From positions 205,013 through 231,940 of the forward strand of contig NW_003139322.1 in the NCBI RefSeq assembly GCF_000003605.2: a DNA stretch of 26,928 nt, written 5' to 3'. Below the pieces are notes generated by a model. It had not been told where the DNA came from, ran no database searches, and saw only the letters and a program-made list of their open reading frames with translations. Of this stretch, positions 1 through 11,152 are shown piece by piece. The position numbers and the translations under genes are program-made. This stretch comes from Saccoglossus kowalevskii (taxonomy: Eukaryota; Hemichordata; Enteropneusta; Harrimaniidae). Each line of letters opens with the position of its first letter. The first letter of the stretch is position 1.

Positions 1-531
1 GTTTTTCTACGAGGCATCTGAAAACCCCAGTCCCTCTATCACTGTGTCAAAACTAAAGTCGGGGCTAACGCTACGACTCCGGCGCTACGACCACCGTAAC
101 ATTGTCAGCTGACGGCATTGCAGGGAAATTACGGGTATTTACTGCTGCCGATATCTTACTTTTCTGTGACAAAATGCACACATTTCGAACCCCTGGTTAA
201 TTAAAAATAAACGATTATTTTAGAAAATACATCGAAGCACAGTGCCTTGAGGGACTGTGGGCGAAGTAGGCAGCGAGGTGTTGTTTTTAAACATCACAGA
301 AAATTATGCACTCAACGCAGCCATCTTGGTTACCTCAATCAGAATTTCTCCTTGTCACCCAGCATGCATCAATTGCGATATTGTAACGTGCACTGTGTCG
401 CCTTGGGCGACGGTCTTAGGTACAAGGCACTCTATGAATAAGGTATTTTCAGAGGTTAGGGTTCGTTTTTTATAAGCAGTCTTGTCTGCAGATGAATAGC
501 CTTAAATAATCAGCGCGAGTCCATTTAATTA
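1..531. other. Non-coding flank, no gene recognised
   Basis: Two overlapping short frames near 247-475 have no recognisable domains and lie on the same DNA in different frames. The stretch has moderate CpG content (for example 60-110) but no identifiable promoter or exon. It is upstream of, or inside an intron of, BUB3. Confidence 0.6.
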
Positions 532-1165
532 GTCCCCGTTCGGACGAAGTCCGAAAACGGGGACGTATAATTCGGTCTCTGTCCGTGTGTCCGTTCGTCC
601 GTTCGGAGTCATATCTCAGAATCCGTTGGACCGAATTCGTTCATTCTTTGCATATGCCTAGTACTTTATGTGGGACATATGCACATGCAGTGGTTTAGCG
701 ATTCGATTCAAAATGGCCGACTGGCAGCCATCTTGTTTTTTGAAAATGTGTATTTTGGACATGCTTTGTCAGTTTTCATTCAAACTTGGTACATAGATTA
801 TACATGTTAGGATACATGTCCATGACGATTTATTTCACAATTGGATCAAAGATGGTCGACTGGCAGGCATCTTGTTTTTATTTTTTTATGAGGTATTTTG
901 GACGTGCTCTGTCAGTTTTCATTCAAATTTGGCACATACATGTGCTTTATACATGTTAGGATGCATGTCCATGACAATTTGTTTCAAAATCTGGTCAAGG
1001 ATGGCCGATTGACAGCCATCTGACTTTTTGGCCTTACTACTATATTTCCACAATTTATGTACCATTTTCATTCGTATTTGGCACATACATCATACATATC
1101 AGTGTGTTTCATAATCAGATCAAAGATGGCTGAATAACGGCTGTTTTTATTTTGGCCATATTACT
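532..1165. mobile_element. Hairpin + GTCC-rich stretch + about four tandem 125-150 bp repeats (non-autonomous rolling-circle/pearl-like candidate)
   Basis: The left end is a strong hairpin at 532-564: outer 9-bp stem 532-540/556-564, inner 5-bp stem 541-545/549-553, GAA triloop, and an AA bulge on the 3' side. A GTCC-type stretch follows (about 575-606: GTCCGTGTGTCCGTTCGTCC). Next come imperfect tandem units anchored on ATGGCCGACTGGCAGCCATC, starting at 713, 852, 1001 and 1126 (periods 139, 149, 125). Each carries a CATTTTCATTC-like block, a GGCACATACAT block and CATGTCCATGAC. Read from the minus strand, the order is tandem core, microsatellite, hairpin, CTAA. No open frame of transposase type is present. 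The right boundary is uncertain. Confidence 0.6.
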
Positions 1166-3029
1166 ACGACACGAAACACGTGTTTTGATGTAAATAAACA
1201 ATCTGTTGTATACGCCACTTGGAACTCAAGTTTCAAGGACACGCTCGCGACAACCCCTCTGCTTTAATATGATGAGCACAAAGAGAACTTAACGAGGACT
1301 GTGTCATTTTCAATGACTTGTTTAATTTAATTTTCTCTTTTGATACTTCGTGTCGCTGGCAATTGAATAAAACTGCAAATAACCCATGTGCAGCAAATCG
1401 AAATAAATTTTCATGGCATACGCTGCATTTGTTTTTCCGGATTTTGCGATGCCGCACTCCTGAAAGAACTGTTTGAAAATTGAACGCGCAACAGTAGTAA
1501 AGGCTTGAACCATAGACTTATGCTTGAACACAGTAGAGTAAGTCTCAAGTACGACTTTGTATCAACAAATGTTCTTCTTCTGATACTTATTAGCTGTCAG
1601 AGACACATATCAATTGTCCAGCCCAATGAAAAGTCTGATTCACTTCCTCTGCTCAATTTGCGACTCGAGCATAACAGTTTATCAAAACAAAACAATTTAT
1701 TCAGCACGCTGTTCACCCATATATGAAAGAGTGTTTTTTTATAGGCAAGACACACGGTAAAATGACTACTGTACACCAATAAATCAACACATTTTAGAGA
1801 CAACTATCTAGCATTCAAAAAGCAATATAAACTGAGTTTAACTCTGTCAATCCTAAAAATAAACAACAGCTTGAATGAGGTGTGAATGAGATCAGTTCAA
1901 ACCGCAGTTTTTATGCAAATTCGTGCGGTCGTCCTGAACCGCAATGTCTATTGTTTAAACTTCCAAACCGCAAAACTGGGTTTTGTTCGGACGGTTTGGG
2001 TTTTCGTAGGTTTGACCCGCATGTTTGAATACGAGATCACCCCTAAAATACTGTATCTGAATTAGTATCTGCCTAGAAGTGCATATCTCTGTTGACACGC
2101 ACCCAAAACTTGTCTCATGGGTCATACATACATGTATATGCTGTACACATTGATCTCAGCACACTGGTTGGCGGTGGCCGATGCTGCCGACCAGGACAGT
2201 TATTATAATTACGCAGCAACCGGGAAGTGTCCTACTGGTCAGGTGTTATGATTTGTAAACACTATACGAAGTTCCCATCTACACAGATGGTATACAATTA
2301 AAATGATAATAAACACAATATTGTAAATTACTTTATTTTTGCTGAAGGGTTATCCAGCGAATAAACATTTTTTCCTATATTTTACACTTAAATCATCAAG
2401 AATCAGTGAAAATAAATTCCATACAAAACACCTCAAAAGTCTTATCAGCCAAAATTAATTTCATCTAAAATAAAGTATTTTACAGTAGGTCAAAATTAAC
2501 ACCTCATTGTTCACTGGAAAAAACATTCAGATGATCACAGTTCGGCGTTGTTTTTCATCTTTGCAAGTGAACACCTTGGTAATCAGCAGCCACCGACGTG
2601 GTAAATGTATAAGCATATATTTTACACGCGGATGCAGCGGGTGACTGATTCAGTCAAAATAGTAAGTCAAATTCACACCATAAGAGTATAAAATAAAATC
2701 AAGGTATCACTTCTCTCGTGCTTTCTTGTGATAAAGTGCATATATTCGCTGCTCCAGAAAAGCTTTTGTTATTCATGAAATAATCATGTCTCTGTCGTAG
2801 ATTGTTATCACAGTTATACCGAAACAAAAGCTTGGTAATCAAGAAACCAGCTACCAGAGCCAAAGAAATCAAAACCAGATGATAATTTTATAAGCAATTT
2901 ATCAAAGTGGAGAAGGCATGTACTGTAAATTATGCCATAAATATGACAAATGCCCATTCGATCGTATATCGTATAGGATTAGGGTTAACTTGGAACAAGG
3001 CTCCATTTACATGACTTCGTCTGAGCAGC
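1166..3029. other. BUB3 upstream intron or flank, no gene recognised
   Basis: AT-rich sequence with only short overlapping open frames on both strands, which argues against coding. Apart from the foldback at 1963-1999 I see no exon matching the missing N-terminal WD40 blades of BUB3. Words such as TGGAGTGGTGG or SSWD codons are absent. Confidence 0.55.
1963..1999. repeat. Small foldback CCAAACCG...CGGTTTGG
   Basis: An 8-bp stem (1963-1970 with 1992-1999) encloses a second palindrome CAAAAC-TGG-GTTTTG (1971-1985). Related words AAACCGCAG and TGAACCGCAA occur just upstream (about 1899-1945). It may be the remnant of a small foldback repeat. Confidence 0.4.
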
Positions 3030-3900
3030 ATGAAAGATTGTGAAGCAACATCGGACAAAGTTAAACTTGAGTTGTTGATGGATGCCAGTCAAAATTCTGA
3101 ACAACTCAAAGAATTCACACTCTCAAAGATTTACTGATGATATCGGTATTGGCAATTTGTGCTTTCGTTTTCTGAAGCTTATTGAACAGCTGAATACAAA
3201 CATTGGTGAAGTTGCGACAACCTCTTTGAGTGCAGAGGATATCATGGGACACATAACATCATAGTTCACAAACAATGAACTCAGCAAATCGTGTGGTATA
3301 AGAGTTATTACTGGGAAACACAATAGTGCAAGGTTTCGCCCCATCAGCTATTGGAACTTACTGTTGTGTTGCATCTACACTGACAGTCTGCGAACATTAT
3401 TCCTTGCATTAAAAAATTTAACAGCATCCTCCGTCAGCTCTTAGATTTCTACAATAACAGTGTTGTGCGTATGAAAAAGAAGAAACTAAAACCCGTTGAA
3501 CCTACATCAACACGAGTAGCGAACAGTCAGTGCTGTGATTGAGGGAAACTTTAACAGTGTACTGTCAGTTTAGAAAGAGAGGGTGAGAAGCGTGGAGATG
3601 CAAAGGCTCTTAGTTTATTTCATCTAATTTCATTGTTTCGCTTCATCGCCACAATGTTATTGCTGATATATCTTACCACACATTTCCGGTCTATGCAAAT
3701 TGTTTCAGGCACGGAAGTTTGAACATAGTTTGATTCAACCGTTTGTGAAGTCCATGTTTAGATCAATCCAGCATTTGAAAATAAATGATAGCCAGTATTT
3801 ATAGCAGCTGCCGGAAATTATTGCATAGCTGGAGGTCATCAACATTGTGGCCGTTAAAAAACAGTTTCAGCAACAACCATTGTTCAAATAAAGTTCACCA
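3030..3900 (+). pseudogene. Decayed coding-like stretch of unknown origin
   Basis: Several frames carry protein-like segments broken by stops: KDCEATSDKVKLELLMDASQ (about 3031-3090), then in another frame IGNLCFRFLKLIEQLNTNIG (about 3142-3201) up to a stop at 3262, and near 3710-3850 KFEHSLIQPFVKSMFRSIQH followed by stops. No canonical splice sites tie them together, and the region sits inside or upstream of the BUB3 intron. I do not recognise the family. It could be an eroded retrocopy or transposon gene, or chance. Confidence 0.25.
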
Positions 3901-4150
3901 TGTGCTAGATTAGGAATATTACGTCTCTTTAAAGTAAATAAAAATGAAAAATTAGTTGCATCATTTATTTCCACATTATTTTTATAAAAAATGTGCATTT
4001 TATTAACAATATTATTTACATACTATCAGAATTTAGTTGGACGCGTATAGTTATCTCATTAAAATAATAAAATGATTGCAAACTTATAATGATTCTGTAA
4101 ATGTCCAATAGTTATGTACTTGACAAATGACGAATGTTCATATTTTTCAG

Positions 4151-6828
4151 AAACTAATGTTGGCTCTCATGATGCTCCCATTCGATGTGTTGAGTTTTGT
4201 CCAGAAGTCAATGTTATAGTCTCTGGAAGCTGGGATCAGACTGTTAAGCTATGGGATCCCAGAGCTCCATGCAATGCGGGATCATTTTCGCAACCAGACA
4301 AGGTAAATAAATATAGTGTAAAGGCTTGATTGGAGTTTGATATCCTTAGTGCCAACACTCTTATTGTTAATTACAAATTTGAGCCGTGGTGTTTTTTTGG
4401 GTGTTGAAGTCAATGGCTACAAATTGTATTGCCCAAACACAAATTATTTAAAGTGTTGTCACACCATGTGGTGTTTGATTTAGGTCCAATGCAACGTAAA
4501 GCATATTTGTAACACAGAAAACACTACTTTACTGTATTTGATGTAGATGGAATTATATTGCATAGGCACATGATCTATTCTATGCCTTATCAGGTCCAGT
4601 CTAAAGTAATTACTAGGGTTCAAATAATAATTTACTTGTGAAAGAATTCTCATTCCTCTTTAAAATTCAAAAACTTTGAACGTGAATATTTTGATACTAT
4701 AATGTTAAGAACCATAATGTCTGCGTGTTATGTTTTTAATTCGTGTAATCAATTAAAGCAGAGTCAGAGAAAATGCCTGAGTAATTTCCCTTGTTACAGT
4801 TATGGGTAATTCTACATTTTATGTCCTTGTGTAAGTGATCCTTGACCAAGCAATGTAAAGTGTTGGCTATGTGTGCTTATGTATTAGAGATGCACTTTGA
4901 TTACACTTGCATACTGTCCTTTGTTTATTTATTTTTTCAATGAAATAAAATATCATGACTGTGTGTTTATGGTGAAACCTGTGTTACTGCAAAATAAACA
5001 AATCAAATCCTGTGACGTCATTGAAAATGCTCATTAATATTAATAGCAAAGGAACCCTTGCATAGGTCGCAAGTCACTTGTTTATTTCGTGGTAACCCGG
5101 CTTTTGTCATTTACACACTTCCTTATTAGCATTAGCATTGTTGGTGTGATAATCAATTGTCTTGTTAAAAAAAATGATTTCATCACAAATTTTTATGTTA
5201 CATATATTATTTATTTTCAACAATTGTCATTAGTTTTGCTTGATACAACATGTATACATATTTTTTCACATGTAATCTCACTTGTAGGTGTACACATTAG
5301 CTGTTTGTGGTGACAGACTTATAGTGGGCACATCTGGTCGCAAAGTCCTTGTGTGGGATTTGAGAAACATGGGATATGTTCAACAGAGGAGAGATTCCAG
5401 TCTGAAATACCAAACAAGATGTATACGATCATTTCCCAATAAACAAGGCTATGTTCTGAGTAGTATTGAAGGCAGGGTAGCAGTGGAATATCTGGATCCC
5501 AGCCCAGAAATACAGAAAAGGAAATATGCATTTAAATGTCATCGTCTCAAGGTAAGCTTAGCATTTTACTGTGAGTCACTGAATTTTCACTTCTATAAAT
5601 ACTACAATTTGATAATTTATATTTTCGAGGACGTAATTCTGTGAAATGTATTGTCGCTGTAAAGGACCCCAGTGAAACATTCAGATACAAGTTTCTAAAT
5701 CTTCCTGCTGACTTGAATTGATTGAATGTGGTGAGAATTTTGTCTCTTACAGTTCAAAGTAGTAATGTTAACATCTATTGTCTTTTTAATGCAAAACATC
5801 CAAGTTGCATTGCATTCACTTGCAATTTAATCTATTTTTGGCAGAGATAAAGCATAGTGAAATAATTTTTCAAGATTTTCAGTGAAAGCTATGTACGTTT
5901 TCACATCCTAGTTTGTTTACTTTAGGTTGATGGAGTGGAGCAGATCTACCCAGTGAACGCTATATCATTCCACAGTGTACACAATACCTTTGCCACTGGT
6001 GGTTCTGATGGCTTTGTCAATATATGGGACGGTTTTAATAAAAAACGTTTATGTCAATTCCATCGTTATCCTACCAGTATTGCATCGCTCTCATTCAGGT
6101 AAGAAAAGTATGGTAATAGCCCTTAGCTCCATCAAAGAGAATTTGAATAGTTCTATAATGCCGCATGAATGACTTATACTTTGATTTGATGGGGGGGGGG
6201 GGGGGTTGCAGTTTATGGTGCCTTTTTTTGTTCTCTCTTTGTATATCGGTTTTATTTTTCTTTGCTCAGTTTAAACTACTTAAAATAGGACCTAAAAACT
6301 TATTACAATATTTTCTTTCAGCAGTGTCACTTAATTATTGACTAGAACACGCGTTATTCACTTTTCTTTATTTTTATCTGGCACAAAATATATTTGGGGA
6401 AATTCAAAGGAACCTTTGTTTGATAGAAATTAACTAGTATTCATTGGAATTTCCTAATAAATTTTTTCATTCATAAGTACCCATCTTATAACTACCCCAG
6501 GTACATGTAATTTTTGATTTGATGACACTTTTTTGCTTTTTTCATTGAATATAATATTGAAAAAGTAGTTTGTCTATAAATTTTTACCTTGGTTTGATGA
6601 ACAGATCATCCACATGTATAAATCATTTTAAAAGTCAAGGATGATCTGTTTTATTGGTTAGAAACCCACCACACCTTAATTAATATTGACACTCCATTTG
6701 TTTGTAGCCATGATGGATCAGTGTTGGCCATAGCATCATCATACATGTATGAACTTGGTGAACAAGAACATCCAGAGGATGCTGTATACATCAGAAAAGT
6801 TACAGACCAAGAAACAAAACCCAAGTAA
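4151..6828 (+). CDS. BUB3: Mitotic checkpoint protein BUB3 (WD40 beta-propeller), last four coding exons; 5' part outside window
   Basis: Four exons can be read: 4151-4302, 5288-5551, 5926-6098 and 6708-6828 (TAA at 6826). All have AG acceptors, GT donors and compatible phases (first exon enters with 2 nt of a codon; the last junction splits a Ser codon). They give about 236 residues, equal to roughly residue 90 to the end of human BUB3 (about 326-328 aa). WD40 blades are obvious: [20 protein letters not shown] and [10 protein letters not shown], then [18 protein letters not shown], then [21 protein letters not shown], then ASSYMYE. The protein ends at ETKPK. In the family, BUB3 binds the GLEBS motifs of BUB1 and BUBR1 and takes them to kinetochores for the spindle assembly checkpoint. 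One difference from human: WDG where human has WDP (FNKK follows). The N-terminal exons (about 90 residues) were not found in 1-4150, so the upstream intron exceeds 4.1 kb or the gene is cut there. Confidence 0.95.
6191..6205 (+). repeat. G15 homopolymer in a BUB3 intron
   Basis: An uninterrupted run of 15 G lies 92 nt past the donor of the third visible BUB3 exon. It is unusual in such AT-rich sequence and prone to length error and variation. Confidence 0.9.
6600..6650. repeat. Perfect 12-bp hairpin in the last BUB3 intron
   Basis: AACAGATCATCC (6600-6611) pairs exactly with GGATGATCTGTT (6639-6650) across a 27-nt loop. It lies 57 nt before the final BUB3 coding exon, within the region where branch point and polypyrimidine signals are expected. 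Confidence 0.55.
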
Positions 6829-7285
6829 AGACTGTTGGTGTTATGAATTTACTGGACTAGAAAAAGAAATACTGCCTGCAATTCATTTGATTTTAGTGAT
6901 ACTTTTAAATCATTGTTGTCGACATACACCACATGAAGATTTAGAGTCGGATGTTAATGAGGACAAAATGGGTGGGGGGTTAGGATGTGTACAACAGTGC
7001 AGGTTTTTAAACACCAGAGAGCAGGCTGTACATTTCGCACACAACATAGATGGGCGGGTAAAGAAGTCTTTTGTTGAATATTTTATCTATCCGTACAAGA
7101 AGTAGTGCATAATGCATCATGTAAACTGAAATTCAATTAAATGGTAAAACTCAACATGTGTAGAAGCAAGACAATTCAATATTGAGGGGAGAAATCTCAA
7201 TATTCTAAATTTGAGTGATTCTTTGCCCATATTCATACTTTATATAAAATATGTTCACATTTTACTTGCTTTTTATATTAAATAT

Positions 7286-7291
7286 AATAAA
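7286..7291 (+). terminator. Candidate BUB3 poly(A) signal AATAAA
   Basis: This is a canonical AATAAA 458 nt past the BUB3 stop codon, followed by a T-rich stretch that could serve as the downstream element. It would give a 3' UTR of about 0.48 kb (6829 to about 7310). Other AT-rich hexamers exist downstream, so the site is inferred. Confidence 0.45.
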
Positions 7292-7309
7292 CATTCTTTT
7301 TTTCTACTT

Positions 7310-10300
7310 GATTCACTTTGTTTGCTGCCCTCTGGAGGTGGATGGTTAATTGGTGAAATGAGATTTACTTCTGTGATATCCCATTTCCTTCTCTCTAATA
7401 TGTGATATCCCCCTCCTCTCTCAGACTTTCCCATCCTCTCCAACAATTCTCTTCCATACTTACTTGCAACATCCACTCAAACAATACTACCGGTTATGTG
7501 CAAATGAAAATTCACATCAACTAAGATTTGGCAAATGTAACAAATTATGGGACTGGAATCTTTAAGACCACAAACATGAATACAGTTAGATTTGTTTATT
7601 TATCACAGGTAATGAAGAAAAAATATACATATCCAAGTTGAGATAATGAAATGTTCTATGCTACAACACTATGAACTAGGATTACCTGCACACAATACAA
7701 CATTCATGCAAAAAAATAATTCCCACATGCTTTATACACTTTGTGACATTTTTTTTGTATAAAATACTGTACACACTAAAGATGCATTAAAACATCGATT
7801 GATGCAGGCCTCCACTGACATACCAAAATTGGAGGGGGGGTGTTAATGCTACATAGCAGTCTATTCTCTAAAATTTTGACGATTAATACTACCTACTACA
7901 CTGCGATTATAGGCATGCATCTCTAATCTAAACTGTAAGAAACTAAAGTAAATAAGGTAACAATTGCTAGCTAAATCACATACCAAATGTGTTCTATTAC
8001 AAAGTACAAGTGCTTTTCATGTATATTCAATGCTTAGCTCCATGTAATCTGGGAAGTAAAATCTTCAATAGTCCAAGTCTGTCTGAATTCATGTTACATT
8101 ACCACCACCAGAAAATACAGAAACTGCCTTGTAAATTAGATATGACAGAGCCTTCAACATTGTTGAGCGTATTCAAAAACTAAATACCATTACAGCTTGA
8201 AATAGATAGGCTATAGTGTTTTGAAGTTGCATATTATCCGTCTTGGGACTACTATTTGACATAGGAGCAAATTGCATGGAAATAATTGAAAATTCACTGA
8301 CGAGTAATTTGGAAGAAGCAATTCATTGTGAATCACATGCATGTCAGAACACTAGTATTTTGCAAATGAAATTCCAACAATCATGAATATTTATTAACAT
8401 TTAGTATATTTCATGCAATTTGACCAAATATTTTACATATTGGTTCAATGGTCTAAAAAAGCATTATGAATGAAGTGCAACTTTAAGACATGCGCCAAGT
8501 TGAGGTAGTTTGTGCAACCATTAAAACTTATCGCTGGATTTTCTTGACTTTTACCATACGGTTTTATTTTATGCACACAAATCCAAAAAAAAATATTAGG
8601 TCACTTAACTACTTTTTATTCAAAAATGCATCTCCATGAAAATGATGAGTTTTGAGTCATTTGCCATTGGTTCCTATTCCTATGGTGAAAAGGTTGCACA
8701 TATTTCGATTTAGGTACATATATTGAAAAAATATGTAGTTATAAGATGGGTCTTTATGGTTGTCCAAAATTACTGGGAAATTGATTATTTTTTTAAGAAA
8801 TAATGCTTTATTACACAAATTTCTATGGGGAAATAGTTCCAACACATCTCATTTCTGCACGTTTTCAAGACTGGTTTTCTCCACAAAAAAAAAAGAATTT
8901 TTAACTGGGTTAAAAAATTCTAAAAAGTTGATGACTGATGTCTAAATCAACAATTTTGCAACACAAATAAACCTAATTTTTTTTTATCTTATTCAATACT
9001 TGTGAATGACCCATTGTTAATTTAAAGATTGCTCTAAAAACTGCCTTATACACATAATTCGAAGCTATGGCTATTTATGTTGCATATTATCAATGGATAA
9101 CTATACTAAAATGCTCTTTATATTTTAAGTCGTCAAAACCATATTTCCTCTATTAGTAACATTTGCATACATGTCAGAGTCATCTCCTGGTCAAAATGAG
9201 TAACAAATAATATTTGAATGATCTAGTATACAAGTTATGTAATTGTTATTTACATGCAATTCTATGTGGGATGCAGTTTTATACAATACACAAGACAATT
9301 GAGAAGACGTGTGCATATCAGCTAATAGTCAGTGTCTTTAAGCAATAATTTGCACTAATATATTGAAATATATTCACTAACACAAGTACTATCATGTCAA
9401 TGAACAGACTGTTTAACACTTTAAAGCCATAATTTTGGTAATTTTCATAATTGTTCTTTGACAGGATATATTTGCTGGAAGATGCTTGATCAGTTCATTA
9501 ATATGTAAATTAGCTAATGAATATTCACCATACACATCAATGTCAAATAGGAAGCTGCAAGTATGAGTGAACATCACCGATCACTTTGAAATGTTGGTGG
9601 ATGTGGTTACAGTAAATAGTAAAATACAGAGGTACACTGAACCACACTGTTAACTCTTTGAACACAACAATTTCCACCATCAAAATGTTAATGCAACATA
9701 CTATAAACGATTTTAAATACACTAGCTACATGCCATTTTAGCGAATTTGTCTCAATGCACAAATTGACAGAATCTTAATTTAGCTAAAGTGCTAACAATC
9801 TGTGAAAATATACTTTCATTTAAATTAACTACAGATTAGCTAAAATAACATGTAAGCTAAAAAGACACGTTTTACAGTAACACATTGCCAGCTGAAAGCC
9901 TCTACGGACACAACAAAAATGAAAAAAAAAAATAGCATCAGCAGCCGCTGTGTTAACTATTTGTTAATTCTGGACAAAATTGAAGGGCGGTAGTCCTCGT
10001 GGCGCGTCCTATTCGATATAAGACTCATAGCAACGTATATATCACGCATGTAAAATACATTGTTTATTTACATGAAATTTGAACACACATTGCGCGGCGG
10101 CGAATTTCCCATTGGCTACAAATCTTGATCAAAATTTATTTTGTGAAAGGTGACAAAAGTAATTTTAGCATTCAAAGGATTAATGATTTTAGTTTAATAT
10201 TTTAAAATATTTAAAAAAAAAAGGAATTTGAAAATCAAGACCTCAAAATGAACACAGTGACTACTTCATGACATCAATAGTTCACTGAAGCAAGGAACTT

Positions 10301-11080
10301 GGTCCCTCTATTGTACACTTGAGTGAAATGCACACAAACTGTCAGGTTACAGCAGAAGACTTTTATTAAGCATAGAACATGATTATGTTGTATATCCTTT
10401 ACAAACAGTGACCACCTTGAGTAAATCTACCGGTAATTTAATTTACATAAAAGAACCATCCGTCTCATGTGACCAGAGAATGCCCCTCAGTGTGGTCAAA
10501 TGAGCCAGTGTATACCATCCAAAATGCTGCAAATCATCACTACAATGACCTTTGCTAATCAGGACAAACATATTCATTCTCTATCTTCAAATTGTTCCTT
10601 AAACTGAGAAATTATATTAATATTTTTATTATGAAGAACCACGGGTGGTTGTTATACACAGGTTTAACTGCAGACGATACAAAGATGTTACACACTTGTC
10701 ATGGAAACAGCTAGACCCAGAATTTCAATATTTCTCATGAAAAACTGTAGCAACTGCCATTTCACAGAACAACTTTCAACTCTCACAACAATCAATTTTA
10801 CTTACAGGATTAAAATTACAATGTGTAACAAAATACATTACTAGTGTAGACAATGGTACAATCCCAAGGATTGCTGGCTACCCCTTTAGACGGCAATAAC
10901 TAAAAATAAAAACTAACAAAGAGTATGCACGGTTAGGCACTATTGCACATTGAAGTGGCAGTACATCAGACATACCACTTGATTATTCACATCAGCCATA
11001 GCTTCATTCACTTGAAAGGTCAGACCTGATGGGGGTCTATTGGCAAAGCAATCAGCTGTGGTTGATTCACAAGTAATTAC
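7310..11080. other. Tail-to-tail interval between BUB3 and YKT6, possibly long 3' UTR of YKT6
   Basis: No exon or RNA gene is recognised. Features are a CT-rich tract (about 7398-7460), minus-strand AATAAA sites at 7595 and 10362, and a CpG-dense patch near 9985-10115 (GGCGCGTCC, GCGCGGCGGCGAA, and a reverse CCAAT box ATTGG). Open frames are short and lack domains. Confidence 0.6.
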
Positions 11081-11086
11081 TTTATT
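11081..11086 (-). terminator. Candidate YKT6 poly(A) signal (AATAAA on minus strand)
   Basis: Plus-strand TTTATT reads AATAAA on the minus strand, 67-72 nt beyond the YKT6 stop. Further minus-strand AATAAA sites at 10362-10367 and 7595-7600 would allow longer 3' UTRs, the last almost touching the BUB3 3' end. Which site is used cannot be decided from sequence. Confidence 0.35.
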
Positions 11087-11152
11087 TAAAATATACATGT
11101 ATCAGACACTATCAGAATTTAGCTACCATCATTGAATATCCACATTGATTCT

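Noticed and set aside
455-470. TTAGGG-like words (also near 2978) as telomeric repeats
   Set aside because: These are single isolated copies without an array.
247-475. Two overlapping short plus-strand frames at the window start
   Set aside because: They overlap in different frames with no domain and no splice-supported continuation.
6749-7105. 118-codon plus-strand open frame overlapping the last BUB3 exon and continuing past its stop
   Set aside because: It is in a different frame from the clear BUB3 reading. The part beyond the stop has no recognisable domain and sits in the expected 3' UTR.
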